Shown here piece after piece: positions 16,788 through 25,702 of a DNA stretch of 64,000 bases (positions within the stretch are counted from its first letter, which is position 1; each line of letters begins with the position of its first letter). The stretch lies in assembly GCF_007830495.1 (NCBI RefSeq), contig NZ_VLKW01000008.1:279787-343786 (forward strand), given 5' to 3'. This DNA is from Pseudoduganella flava. GTDB taxonomy: Bacteria > Pseudomonadota > Gammaproteobacteria > Burkholderiales > Burkholderiaceae_D. Position numbers and translations under genes: made by a program. A model generated the notes under the pieces. The model saw only the letters and a program-made list of their open reading frames with translations. It had not been told where the DNA came from and made no database searches.

Positions 16788-17789
16788 ATGGAACTGGAAT
16801 TTCTCGGCACCTCATCGGGCACCCCCACGAAAACGCGCAACGTCGCCGGTCTGGCGCTGCGCACGGCCGGCGGCTGGGCCCTCGTCGATTGCGGCGAGGG
16901 CACGCAGCACCGCATTCTCTTTACGAGCCTGTCGCCGCGCGACCTGCGCGCGATCTTCATCACGCACCTGCACGGCGACCATTGCTACGGCTTGCCCGGG
17001 CTGCTGGCCAGCGCCGGGCTGCTGAACCGCACCGAGCCGCTGGCGATCGTCGGGCCCGCCCCGCTGGAGCGCTACGTGCGCGGCGTGATGGAGACCACGG
17101 AGTTGCGCCTGCCGTACCCGGTGACGTTCGTCGACGTGGCCGCGCTGCCGCAAGCGGACGTGCTGCCCGATCTTGCCGTCACCGCGCATGCGCTGTCGCA
17201 CCGCGTGCCGTCGTACGCCTACGCGTTCACGGAAAAGTCGGTCGAGCGCCGGCTCGACACGGCCAGGTTGACGGCGGCCGGCGTGCCGCGCGGACCGTTG
17301 TGGGGCCAACTGCTGAACGGCGGCGCCGTCACGCTGCCGGACGGGCGGGTACTGCGGCCGGACGACGTGCTGCTGCCGCCGCGCCGTCCGCGCAAGGTGA
17401 TCGTCGCAGGCGACAACGACACGCCCGCCTTGCTGGTCGAGGCAGCGCGCGACGCGCACGTGCTGGTGCACGAAGCCACCTACACGGATGCCGTGCTGGC
17501 AAAGGTCGGCCCCGGCCCGCAGCACAGCTCCGCGCGGATGGTCGCGGAGGCGGCGCGCGACGCCGGCTTGCCGAACCTCGTGCTGACGCATTTCAGCCCG
17601 CGCTATCAGGACAAGGGCGCGGGCAACGGGGAGAAAGGCGGCGGGCCGCTGACGCTGGGCGACGTCGAAGCGGAGGCACGCGCGGCCTACCGCGGCAATC
17701 TGTTCCTGGCCAGCGACTTCGCCCGCTATGCGCTGGACCGCGACGGCCGCCTGGCGCGGATGGGAGATGCGCCGCCGGCTCAGGCATAA
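16788..17789 (+). CDS. rnz: Ribonuclease Z
   Basis: 333-residue metallo-beta-lactamase-fold endonuclease that trims tRNA 3' ends. It begins MELEFLGTSSGTPTKTRN as usual; the zinc motif HLHGDH has H60, H62, D64 and H65. GDNDTPAL, LVHEATY and LVLTHFSPRY supply the later ligands and the HEAT-type motif specific to RNase Z. A longer start at 16770 is possible, but ATG at 16788 matches family N-termini. No Shine-Dalgarno sequence is seen. The AI-2E-type permease follows 28 bp downstream. Confidence 0.95.
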   Translation: MELEFLGTSSGTPTKTRNVAGLALRTAGGWALVDCGEGTQHRILFTSLSPRDLRAIFITHLHGDHCYGLPGLLASAGLLNRTEPLAIVGPAPLERYVRGVMETTELRLPYPVTFVDVAALPQADVLPDLAVTAHALSHRVPSYAYAFTEKSVERRLDTARLTAAGVPRGPLWGQLLNGGAVTLPDGRVLRPDDVLLPPRRPRKVIVAGDNDTPALLVEAARDAHVLVHEATYTDAVLAKVGPGPQHSSARMVAEAARDAGLPNLVLTHFSPRYQDKGAGNGEKGGGPLTLGDVEAEARAAYRGNLFLASDFARYALDRDGRLARMGDAPPAQA

Positions 17790-17817
17790 TGCGGCTGCAC
17801 AATTACCGCATGCGCCA

Positions 17818-18831
17818 ATGACAAACAAGACCACCGAATACGTTGCCATCGCTTCCTACCTGCTGACGGGCGTGTTCCTGCTGCTCGTGCTGAAGCACGG
17901 CCTGCTGGGCGCACTGTTCGCCGGCCTGTTGATGTACTCGCTGATCCATGCGATCGCGCCGGCGCTGGGGCGCCGCATCAGCGACACGCGGGCGCGGATG
18001 ATCGCCGCGGCGGCGATCGGCGCCGTCATCGTCGCGCTGATCGCGCTGCTGACATGGGGCCTGATCGTGCTGTTCCGCATCGATGCGAACAGCCTGACCA
18101 ATGTATTCGTCCGGCTGGCGGACATCATCGACACCTCGCGCGACCAGATCCCGCCGTGGATCAGCGAGCACATTCCCGTCAGCGCCGACGGCCTGCGCGA
18201 GGCCGTCACCGCGTGGCTGCGCGAACATGCCGGCGCCGCCCAGGCGTTCGGCGCCGAGGCGGGCAAGACGCTGACGCGGGTACTGCTCGGCATGATCATC
18301 GGCCTGATGGCGTCGCTGCACGACACCAACAAGGACAGCTCGCCGCGCCGCCCGTTCACCGAGGCGCTGGTGCAGCGCGCCCGCCTGCTGGCGCATGCCT
18401 TCCGCAACATCGTGTTTGCCCAGGTATGGATCTCGGCGATCAATACGGCCATCACGGCGATCTTCGTCCTGATCGTGCTGCCGCTGGCGGGCGTCAAGCT
18501 GCCGCTGGCGAAGACGGTGGTCGCCATCACGTTCCTGGCCGGCCTGCTGCCCGTGATCGGCAACCTGATCTCGAACACGGTGCTGGTAATCGTCAGCCTG
18601 TCGCACTCGCTGCACGTGGCGGTGGCGGGGCTGGTCTTCATGATTGTCGTGCACAAGCTCGAATACTTCCTGAACGCCCGCATCATCGGCTCGCACATCA
18701 ACGCCCGTGCCTGGGAACTGCTGACGGCAATGCTGTTTGCCGAAGCCGTGTTCGGCCTGCCCGGCGTGATCGCGGCGCCCGTCTACTACGCCTACATCAA
18801 GGACGAGCTGCGCGCGCGCGAGCTGATCTGA
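17818..18831 (+). CDS. AI-2E family transporter (PerM-like permease)
   Basis: A 337-residue inner membrane protein: two N-terminal helices, a third near residues 60-90, a soluble middle (DQIPPWISEHIPVSADGL), then the conserved C-terminal bundle with FLAGLLPVIGNLISNTVLV and HKLEYFLNARIIGSHI, the family signature. Members export autoinducer-2 or couple ions in various bacteria; the substrate here is unknown. A CATAAT -10-like element lies at 17785-17790, giving a leader of about 20 bases. Confidence 0.9.
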   Translation: MTNKTTEYVAIASYLLTGVFLLLVLKHGLLGALFAGLLMYSLIHAIAPALGRRISDTRARMIAAAAIGAVIVALIALLTWGLIVLFRIDANSLTNVFVRLADIIDTSRDQIPPWISEHIPVSADGLREAVTAWLREHAGAAQAFGAEAGKTLTRVLLGMIIGLMASLHDTNKDSSPRRPFTEALVQRARLLAHAFRNIVFAQVWISAINTAITAIFVLIVLPLAGVKLPLAKTVVAITFLAGLLPVIGNLISNTVLVIVSLSHSLHVAVAGLVFMIVVHKLEYFLNARIIGSHINARAWELLTAMLFAEAVFGLPGVIAAPVYYAYIKDELRARELI

Positions 18832-18872
18832 TGCCGCCAGGCGCACCACGAACGAGATAGCGAAAGACCCGA

Positions 18873-21161
18873 TTGACGAAGACGATCCCCATCCGACCCT
18901 ATGACAAACCGGCCGGCGGCCTGGGCGCCCTGCACGGCGCCGCGAAGGCGCTGATCGGCAACGGCGCGGCGCTGGCCACGCTGCCCCGGCTGAACCAGCC
19001 GCGCGGCGTCGATTGCCCCGGCTGCGCCTACCCCGATTCGCCGGACAGCAAGTCCGTCGACTTCTGCGAGCAGGGCGCCTGGGCCATCGCGCACGAAGGC
19101 GGCAAGCGCCGCGCCGCACCGGAGTTCTTCGCCGAGCACACTGTCACGGCCCTGCGTGCATGGGACCACGTGACGCTGGAGGGCGCCGGCCGCCTCACCG
19201 CGCCGATGTTGTACGACCAGGCCACGGACCGGTACCGCGAGATCGGCTGGGAGGCCGCGTTCGCGCTGGCCGGCGCCGAGCTGCGCGCGCTGGGCGACCC
19301 GCAACGCGCCGTGTTCTACACGTCCGGCCGCACCAGCAACGAGGCGGCGTTCCTGTACCAGCTGTTCGCGCGCGCCTACGGCACCAACAACCTGCCCGAT
19401 TCGTCGAACCTGTGCCACGAATCGTCCGGCCAGGCGTTGACGATGTCGCTCGGCGTCGGCAAGTCCACCGTCACGCGTGCCGACTTCGCCCACGCCCGGC
19501 TGATCATGAGCTTTGGCCACAACCCCGGCTCGAACCACCCGCGCATGCTGGCCGACCTGCGCGAGGCGAAGCGGCGCGGCTGCCGCATCATCATCTTCAA
19601 CCCGCTGCGCGAGCGGGGCCTGGAGGCGTTCGCCGATCCGCAGGCGCCGGCCGAACTGGTGAACGGCGGCACCCGGCTGGCGGACGCGTATTACCAGGTG
19701 CGCGTCGGCGGCGACCTGGCCGCGATCACCGGCATCGTCAAGGCGGTGCTGGAGCGCGATGCGGCGGACCCGGACTTCATCGCCGCGCACACCGACGGCT
19801 TTGGATCCTTCTGCGCCACCGTCGCCGGCCAGGCATGGCCCGCCATCGAGGCCGCCAGCGGCCTGACGCGCGCCCAGATGGAAGAAGCGGCCAGCTATTA
19901 CATCGCGTCGCCCGCCACGATCGCCGCCTGGTGCATGGGGCTGACGCAGAACGAGTTCGCCGTCGAGACAATCCAGATGCTCGTCAACCTGATGCTGTTG
20001 CGCGGGAACGTGGGCAAACCGGGCGCCGGCCTGATGCCGGTGCGGGGGCACTCGAACGTGCAGGGCGACCGCACGGTGGGCATCACGAGCCGGCCGAAGC
20101 CCGAGTGGCTGGCGGGCCTGCGCCGCGTGTTCGGCATCCAGGCGCCCGGCGCGCCCGGCCTCGACGCGGTCGGCACGATCGACGGCCTGCTGGACGGCGT
20201 CGTGCAAGCCTTCGTGGCGCTGGGCGGCAACTTTGCCGTCGCCGCCCCGGATACGCCGCGCGTGCTCGAGGCGTTGTCTCGCACGCGCCTGACGGTGCAC
20301 GTGGCCACGCGCCTGAACCGCACGCACCTGTACCCGGGCCGCACCGGCCTGCTGTTGCCGTGCATCGGCCGCACGGAGCTGGACATGCAGCCGGGCGGCG
20401 CGCAGTTCGTCAGTGTCGAGGATACCGCGTCGATGGTGCATGCATCGATGGGCCGCAACCGGCCCGCCAGCCCGTTGCTCCGCTCCGAGCCGTACATCGT
20501 CAGCCAGCTGGCGCGCAACACGCTGCCGGAGAGCGGCATCGATTGGAATATCGACTGGAATGCGCTGGGTACCGACTATGACGCGATCCGCGCGCTGATC
20601 GAGCGCGTGGCCGACGGCGCCGTCGACGGCTTCGACGACTTCAACGCGAAGATCCGTCACGACAAGGGCTTCCATTTGCCGAACAGCGCCGGCCGGCGCG
20701 AGTGGCGCACGGCGACGGGCAAGGCACGCTTCATCGCACACGCGCTGCCGGCCGATACGATCATGGCACGCGCCCGGGCCCGTTACGGCAACGGCGTGCT
20801 GTGCCTGGCCACGATCCGCGCGCACCGGCAGTACAACACGACCGTGTACCGCGACCCGAAAGGGGAGGTGGACCGCTACCGGGGCGTGCACGGCAGCCGC
20901 CACGTGCTGTTCGCCGGCGCCGGCACGTTGGCGCGACTGGGGTTCGCGGACGGCGACATCGTGCGCGTGCGCGCCGCGGCGCCGGACGGCATCGAGCGCC
21001 ACGTGGACGGCATCCGCCTCGTCGCGATCGACTACGGCCACGACGACGTGTTCGGCTATTTCCCCGAGCTGACGCCGCTGCTGTCGCCGCTGCTCGTCGC
21101 GCGCGGCGCCAACACGCCCGCGTTCAAGCAGATTCCCGTGCTGCTGGAACGGGCCGGCTGA
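18873..21161 (+). CDS. FdhF/YdeP-family molybdopterin oxidoreductase
   Basis: 762 residues. RGVDCPGCAYPD at about residues 46-57 is the reduced cysteine motif typical of YdeP, which lacks a full N-terminal cluster set. SGRTSNEAAFLYQLFARAYG, SSNLCHESSG and a GHNPGSNHPRML segment form the molybdopterin-binding core; the C-terminal ATIRAHRQYNTTVY segment caps the cofactor. E. coli YdeP contributes to acid resistance, and the true substrate is unknown. The start is TTG at 18873; no ATG is available nearby and the ribosome site is weak (CGAAAGA). The cupin gene is convergent, 3 bp away. Confidence 0.9.
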   Translation: MTKTIPIRPYDKPAGGLGALHGAAKALIGNGAALATLPRLNQPRGVDCPGCAYPDSPDSKSVDFCEQGAWAIAHEGGKRRAAPEFFAEHTVTALRAWDHVTLEGAGRLTAPMLYDQATDRYREIGWEAAFALAGAELRALGDPQRAVFYTSGRTSNEAAFLYQLFARAYGTNNLPDSSNLCHESSGQALTMSLGVGKSTVTRADFAHARLIMSFGHNPGSNHPRMLADLREAKRRGCRIIIFNPLRERGLEAFADPQAPAELVNGGTRLADAYYQVRVGGDLAAITGIVKAVLERDAADPDFIAAHTDGFGSFCATVAGQAWPAIEAASGLTRAQMEEAASYYIASPATIAAWCMGLTQNEFAVETIQMLVNLMLLRGNVGKPGAGLMPVRGHSNVQGDRTVGITSRPKPEWLAGLRRVFGIQAPGAPGLDAVGTIDGLLDGVVQAFVALGGNFAVAAPDTPRVLEALSRTRLTVHVATRLNRTHLYPGRTGLLLPCIGRTELDMQPGGAQFVSVEDTASMVHASMGRNRPASPLLRSEPYIVSQLARNTLPESGIDWNIDWNALGTDYDAIRALIERVADGAVDGFDDFNAKIRHDKGFHLPNSAGRREWRTATGKARFIAHALPADTIMARARARYGNGVLCLATIRAHRQYNTTVYRDPKGEVDRYRGVHGSRHVLFAGAGTLARLGFADGDIVRVRAAAPDGIERHVDGIRLVAIDYGHDDVFGYFPELTPLLSPLLVARGANTPAFKQIPVLLERAG

Positions 21162-21164
21162 CGC

Positions 21165-21536
21165 TCACCACGGCAGCGGGATCGGGTTGCCGTCGGCATC
21201 CATCACGGGCACCGGCGATGCGGACAGGATGCCGTACAGCGTCAGCGCCGCGTCACCCGTGTTGACGATCTGGTGCAGCTCGTTCGGCGCGCACAGCAGC
21301 ACCGTGCCGGGCCCGCACGGCACCTCGCGGCCCGCGTGGCGCATCACGCCGTGCCCGCCGGTGAACACGATCACTTCCTCGCAATCGTGACGGTGCAGCG
21401 GCGTGGCGGTGCCCTGCGCCAGCGCCTGCTGCCAGACTTCGAACGAAGCGATGCCCGCGGCGCGGTTCGCCAGCGTCCGGTGTTCGATGCCCGGCAGCGC
21501 GACCGGCGCGATGGTGTCGATGTGGCGTACTTGCAT
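21165..21536 (-). CDS. Cupin domain protein
   Basis: 123 residues forming a single cupin barrel. Motif 1 is ATPLHRHDCEEVIVFTGGHG, and motif 2 follows as GTVLLCAPNELHQIVNTG, giving the usual metal-binding His/Glu set. Small cupins of this type are isomerases, dioxygenases or sensors; no specific role is visible. The start is certain: AAGGAGGACGACC stands directly upstream of ATG at 21536. Confidence 0.85.
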   Translation of the reverse strand: MQVRHIDTIAPVALPGIEHRTLANRAAGIASFEVWQQALAQGTATPLHRHDCEEVIVFTGGHGVMRHAGREVPCGPGTVLLCAPNELHQIVNTGDAALTLYGILSASPVPVMDADGNPIPLPW

Positions 21537-21868
21537 GGTCGTCCTCCTTCTTGTCGACATCCCATGGTAGTCCCGTGGAGGTCGGACGAGCACGCCGTCG
21601 TGCGAGAAAATCTTCTGTCGGCACTTGCGTCGAGTTTGTTCCAAGCGTTCGCGCAGCGCTGCCGTGCATGGCGGGCAGGAAGGAGACACGCGTGCCGGTA
21701 CGTGGACGCCGCTGGTTCGGCCGCGTGGAGACATTGCGGATCGCACGCGCCCAAAGCCCCCCGTCATGCGATCGCCGAAGCGCCACGCCCCGCACGGCCG
21801 CATGGGGCCGCGATCGCATCGCGCACCGCGGCGGGCTGGCGGCAATTCGGGAAAGGCCGCCGGCCCGG
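21537..21868. other. Intergenic stretch holding copy A of an inverted dispersed repeat
   Basis: No gene is seen. Positions about 21620-21735 contain a copy, on the plus strand, of an element of about 120 bp whose second copy lies reversed at about 22871-22990. The best conserved part is GGCAGGAAGGAGACACGCGT with a GTGCATGGC lead-in and a GCGGCCGCGTGGA tail. Confidence 0.7.
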
Positions 21869-22222
21869 TCATCCAGAGCCGGTGCGAATGTGATCGGGCG
21901 AAGCGTGACGATCTCCACCGCGGTGCGGTCGCACCCGGCAGTCGTCGGCGCGCACCCAGCGCTCGTTGCCGGGAAAGCGCAGCCAGACGAAGCGCCATAC
22001 ATTGCGCCCCTTCGCACGCTGGTTGGCAAATTGCGATGGCGTCAGCGCAGCGCCGTCCCGCCGCAGCGCCAGGCGCTCATTCTCGACAGCCAGCCATCGT
22101 TTTACCAGTTCGGTTACGAACAGCTCAGGCTTCACACCCGGCCGGTTGTCCATCAAATAGAATTCCAGCGCCATGAACTCAGCGAGGGGAAGATTCACCG
22201 GTTTCGTTGGTATGTATTCCAT
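21869..22222 (-). CDS. Hypothetical protein
   Basis: 117 residues, not recognised. It begins MEYIPTKPVNLPLAEFMALE, continues with a helical YLMDNRPGVKPELFVTELVK segment, and ends in a basic tail with WRFVWLRFPGNERW. GGAGCCGACT before ATG at 22222 is a fair ribosome site. The upstream sequence stays open in the same frame and is AT-rich, but has no good start codon. The gene lies in the left arm of the inverted duplication and is absent from the right arm, so it may be cargo of that element. It could also be a decayed gene. Confidence 0.45.
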   Translation of the reverse strand: MEYIPTKPVNLPLAEFMALEFYLMDNRPGVKPELFVTELVKRWLAVENERLALRRDGAALTPSQFANQRAKGRNVWRFVWLRFPGNERWVRADDCRVRPHRGGDRHASPDHIRTGSG

Positions 22223-22870
22223 AGTCGGCTCCGATTTAAACGATCTAATACATTGGACCGGGACTCTGGAATAAGGTTGGTTTAGATTCTCCTGAATTAG
22301 AAATAGATCAAATAAGGTCGAGACGATATTTTTATAGTGCGAATCAGGCGCTTCGTCCTTAAGAATAGAGCGGACCAGACTCGTTCGGCTTGTATTGGCA
22401 TCGTTTAGATTTTCGCACTTCTGGACGCCCTCCCTCCTCTGAAGAGGTGAGGGGCGTCGAGTTGGTACGTTGAGCGGCGCCGGCTTCGAGGTGCGGGATA
22501 TTCCCGGCGATATGCTCGAGCGATTGGCGGATTTGTTCCGTGGTCGTGCGCTCCCACCGGCATGCTGTTCGCGCGCTACTCCGCCCACGATTTCACCAGC
22601 CCGTGGGGTACCCGCCGGCGCTTCAATGTCCAAATCGCTCCAATATGGCCCAGGAGAGTCTAATCCACTCTACCGTGCGGAATGACGCGCCTAATGAGGT
22701 CTATAAAAAACCGGTATTGATCTGCTTCGATCTAATTCAAAAGCGAAAAAGTCTAAAACAGCCGCAGCTTCAGCACACGGTCGTGAGTTTTAGATGGGTT
22801 TGGAGTGGATGCATCGCGATATTTCGCTGGCCAGCGCGCGGCGGCATGCCACCGCATGCAGTCGGGGCTG

Positions 22871-22990
22871 CTTCCACGCGGCCGCACAAGCAGTGTTCAG
22901 CCACCGTCACGCGTGTCTCCTTCCTGCCAGCCATGCACGTTGGCGCGCCCCAGGCGCTTGCAACAATCGTGGACGGTGCCGGCATTAGAA
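22871..22990 (-). repeat. Copy B of the inverted dispersed repeat
   Basis: The reverse complement matches 21620-21735 along about 120 bp. The core GGCAGGAAGGAGACACGCGT is identical, and GTGCATGGC and GCGGCCGCGTGGA are shared. The two copies point toward opposite ends of the island. Confidence 0.75.
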
Positions 22991-22995
22991 AGAAA

Positions 22996-23021
22996 TGGCG
23001 CTGTTCGCGCGAACAGCGCCA
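22996..23021 (-). terminator. Intrinsic terminator of the DUF4214 protein gene
   Basis: A perfect 13+13 palindrome (TGGCGCTGTTCGC and its complement) followed, in the leftward direction, by TTTCTTTCT. It lies 71 bp after the stop codon at 23093. Confidence 0.85.
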
Positions 23022-23092
23022 GATAAACGCGACCACCCGCGCCAGCGGTCGCGCCCCCGCATCACCGGCCGCGCTTCACCGGCAGGTCTGCC

Positions 23093-25603
23093 TTACAGGC
23101 TGAAATCCCAATCGGCCGCCGCCGGCTGGTGACCGATCATCTCGACCGACATCACGAACCCGCCGGCCACCTGTTCCATGCTCGCGCCGCCCGCCAGCTT
23201 GGCTTGCCAGAACGCGTAGCCCGCGGCGTCCGGCGCACGGCCGAGCAAGGCCTGGTACAGCAGTGCGATGTCGTGCGCGGCGTCGCCCGTCAGGCCGTCG
23301 TGGCCGGCACGGTATTCGGCGGAGTCGAGCATGCCCAGCGCCAGCGCGCCCCAGCTCTCGCCGGCCGCGTGGCGATCCGCCCAGAACGTGAAGCCGGCCA
23401 GGTCCGCCTGGCGCCCCAGCACCGTCTCGTACAGGCCGGCGACCGCCGCGCCGGTGCTGTCGGCACCGACCTGCACGGTGGCGTCGGCAAATTGCAGCTG
23501 CTCGACGTTGACCACCTGCGCCAGCGCCTGCGGGGCGGCCTTGGCGGACACCAGCACATAGCCGTTGTGGAACGCCAGGTCGTAGTCGGCACGCGCGCCC
23601 GTAAAGACGGCCGTGTCGTTACCGGCGCCACCGTGTAGCGTGACCGTGCCCGACCCGGACGTGGCTGCCGGCATGGCGAGGCGCAGCGTATCGTCGCCGC
23701 CGCCGGCCAGCACCTGCGTCGCATCGCCGGCGTAGGCCGTCAGGTCCTGGTGCGCCTGGTCGCCGGCCAGCACGCCGCCGCCGTGCAAGGCGACGGTGGC
23801 CGTGCCCAGCACGCCGGTGAAACCCGTGCCGGTCAACGCGAGCGAGCTGTCCGCCGTGATGTACCGGGCGTCGATGATGGCGGCGAACGGCGTCGATGCG
23901 CCGATCGCGAGCGTGCCGGCAGGGTGCGCGGCGGCGACCGGTGCGAGCGACGCCAGCTGCACCGTCTGCGCGCTCACCCCGGCGAGGAACTGCTCGGCGG
24001 CGTGCGTGAAGTGCGCCTGGTCGGCGGCAGCGACGACGGAGCCGGTCACGAAGGCGGCGGCGTGAGCCAGGTTCCCCTGGGCGCTGGAAGCCGTCAGGCC
24101 GTAACCGGCCGGCAGGTGCGCGACGAGGCTGGTGCCGGCCAGCGGGATGTCGACGATGCCGTCCGTGCCGCCCATGCCGGTGCCGGCGACGGGCATCTCG
24201 ATGCGGGTGGCCAGCAAGCCGCCGGGCAGCACGGTCGTGGTGGTGGTGACCGGCGCGCCGTCGACCAGCGTGACGTCGTCGTCGTCGCTGTCCTGCGGCG
24301 GCGGTGGCGGGGGTGGCGGCAGGGCGACGGTCAGCTGGAACGCTGCGCTTGCCGGCGACGCGTTGCCCGCTGTATCGGCCTGGAGCGCCATCAGCATGTG
24401 GGCGCCGTCGGCGAGGTGGGCCGTGTAGCTCCACTTGCCATCGGTGCCGACCTTGGCGGTGCCGAGCGCCACGAGACCATCGTACAGCGTGACGGTCGCG
24501 TCGATCGCGCCCGTTCCTTCGATCACCTGGGTGGCACTGGCCGTGATGCCGTCGCCGACGGTGCCCGTGTCGCTGGCCGCGGCCAGCGTCGGCGTGCCCG
24601 GCGCGGCCGGCGCCACCGTGTCCACCCACAGGACCGGCGTGACGCCCGTGCCGCCGGCGTTGCCGGCCTTGTCGGCATAGGCGCCGCCGCTGACGGTGAT
24701 GGTGGCCAGATCTTCCAGGCCGGCCTGCGGTGTGAAGGTGGCCGTGTAGCTGGTGCCGCTGCCCGTCAGCGGGCCCAGCGAGCCGCCATGGACCGTGATG
24801 TCGCCCGCCGAGAACGTGCCGTCCGGGTCGTCGCTCAACGTGAACGTGATCGTCGACGTCGTACCCGCTTTCAAGCTCGCCTTGTCGCTCGAGATCGACA
24901 TGGTCGGCCCCTGCGTGTCGATCGTTACCGTGGTGGCGGGCGAGCGGGGACTCTCGTTGCCGGCCGTGTCCGTCACCGTGGCCGTGATCTGATGGGCACC
25001 GTCGGCCAGCGTGCCGGCCACGATCGTCCATGACCCGGCGTCGTCGGCGTCATCGGTGCCCAGCACCGTGCCGTTCGTGTCGTACAGCGTCACCCTGGCG
25101 AACGGCTGGGCGCCGCTGCCGCGGAAGGTCGGCGCATTGTCGTTGGTCAGGTTATCGGTGGAGGACACGCCATGGTCGCTGGCGGCAATCAGGTCCGGCG
25201 CGGACGGCGCCGCGGGCACGTCGCCATCGATGATGATCGCCTCGTTCGCGCCCAGCGAGCCGGCGGTGCCGGGCTGCGGCAAGGTCAGGATCGCGTCGGT
25301 GCCACCGGCAACCGAACGGATCGTCGCGCCGGCGAGCGTCAGTGCCGCGGAGCTCAGATAGTCAAGGTCGGCGCTGCTGTCGCCGGCCTGCACCGTGTAG
25401 GTGAAGTTCAGCGTCGTGCTGCCGCTGCCGTCCACGTACGTGGCAAGGCGGTCGGTAGGTCCCGTTTCCAGCTGCAGGGCCGGCGTGCCGCCGGCGACGA
25501 CGACGGCCTCGTTGAACGTGATCGACAGGTGGATGGTCTTGCCGATGCCGTAGAAGCCGTTGTCGGTGGACGAGACCGAAGCGATGGTTGGAGCGGATGC
25601 CAT
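23093..25603 (-). CDS. Large Ig-like / DUF4214 surface or secreted protein
   Basis: 836 residues, no N-terminal signal peptide. Four bacterial Ig-like blocks run from about residues 1 to 440 (repeated GAHQITATVTDTAGNESP and GAHMLMALQADTAGNASP), then a polyproline stretch with an acidic DSDDDD segment, a middle region, RTX-like calcium motifs (LAGGGDDTL, GGAGNDTAVF) and two C-terminal DUF4214 helical units (YETVLGRQADLAGFTFW, YQALLGRAPDAAGYAFW). This fits a type I-secreted adhesin or S-layer-like protein, but no transporter genes are nearby. GAGGAA precedes ATG at 25603. The hairpin at 22996-23021 ends the transcript. Confidence 0.85.
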   Translation of the reverse strand: MASAPTIASVSSTDNGFYGIGKTIHLSITFNEAVVVAGGTPALQLETGPTDRLATYVDGSGSTTLNFTYTVQAGDSSADLDYLSSAALTLAGATIRSVAGGTDAILTLPQPGTAGSLGANEAIIIDGDVPAAPSAPDLIAASDHGVSSTDNLTNDNAPTFRGSGAQPFARVTLYDTNGTVLGTDDADDAGSWTIVAGTLADGAHQITATVTDTAGNESPRSPATTVTIDTQGPTMSISSDKASLKAGTTSTITFTLSDDPDGTFSAGDITVHGGSLGPLTGSGTSYTATFTPQAGLEDLATITVSGGAYADKAGNAGGTGVTPVLWVDTVAPAAPGTPTLAAASDTGTVGDGITASATQVIEGTGAIDATVTLYDGLVALGTAKVGTDGKWSYTAHLADGAHMLMALQADTAGNASPASAAFQLTVALPPPPPPPPQDSDDDDVTLVDGAPVTTTTTVLPGGLLATRIEMPVAGTGMGGTDGIVDIPLAGTSLVAHLPAGYGLTASSAQGNLAHAAAFVTGSVVAAADQAHFTHAAEQFLAGVSAQTVQLASLAPVAAAHPAGTLAIGASTPFAAIIDARYITADSSLALTGTGFTGVLGTATVALHGGGVLAGDQAHQDLTAYAGDATQVLAGGGDDTLRLAMPAATSGSGTVTLHGGAGNDTAVFTGARADYDLAFHNGYVLVSAKAAPQALAQVVNVEQLQFADATVQVGADSTGAAVAGLYETVLGRQADLAGFTFWADRHAAGESWGALALGMLDSAEYRAGHDGLTGDAAHDIALLYQALLGRAPDAAGYAFWQAKLAGGASMEQVAGGFVMSVEMIGHQPAAADWDFSL

Positions 25604-25702
25604 GTGGGTTCCTCGTGCGCCGGCAGGGCGCGGCAAATAATGCTGATCAGAAAGACAGCATCATGCACGAAGATTATCCGCTAGGCAATAATTTCAGATG
25701 GC

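Larger units (their letters stand above)
22223..23092. other. AT-rich island with inverted duplicated arms, no clear gene
   Basis: The base composition falls clearly below that of the neighbours around 22.20-22.40 and 22.64-22.78 kb. Segments 22275-22382 (minus) and 22656-22763 (plus) are each 108 bp, and their translations align without gaps over 36 codons. The right copy of the dispersed repeat lies at 22871-22990, followed by a terminator hairpin. No intact gene is supported. Confidence 0.7.

Noticed and set aside
22540..23103. Rightward 187-codon gene in the AT-rich island
   Set aside because: Only about 36 codons show similarity to the left arm; the rest is repeat and terminator sequence with no ribosome site at a start.
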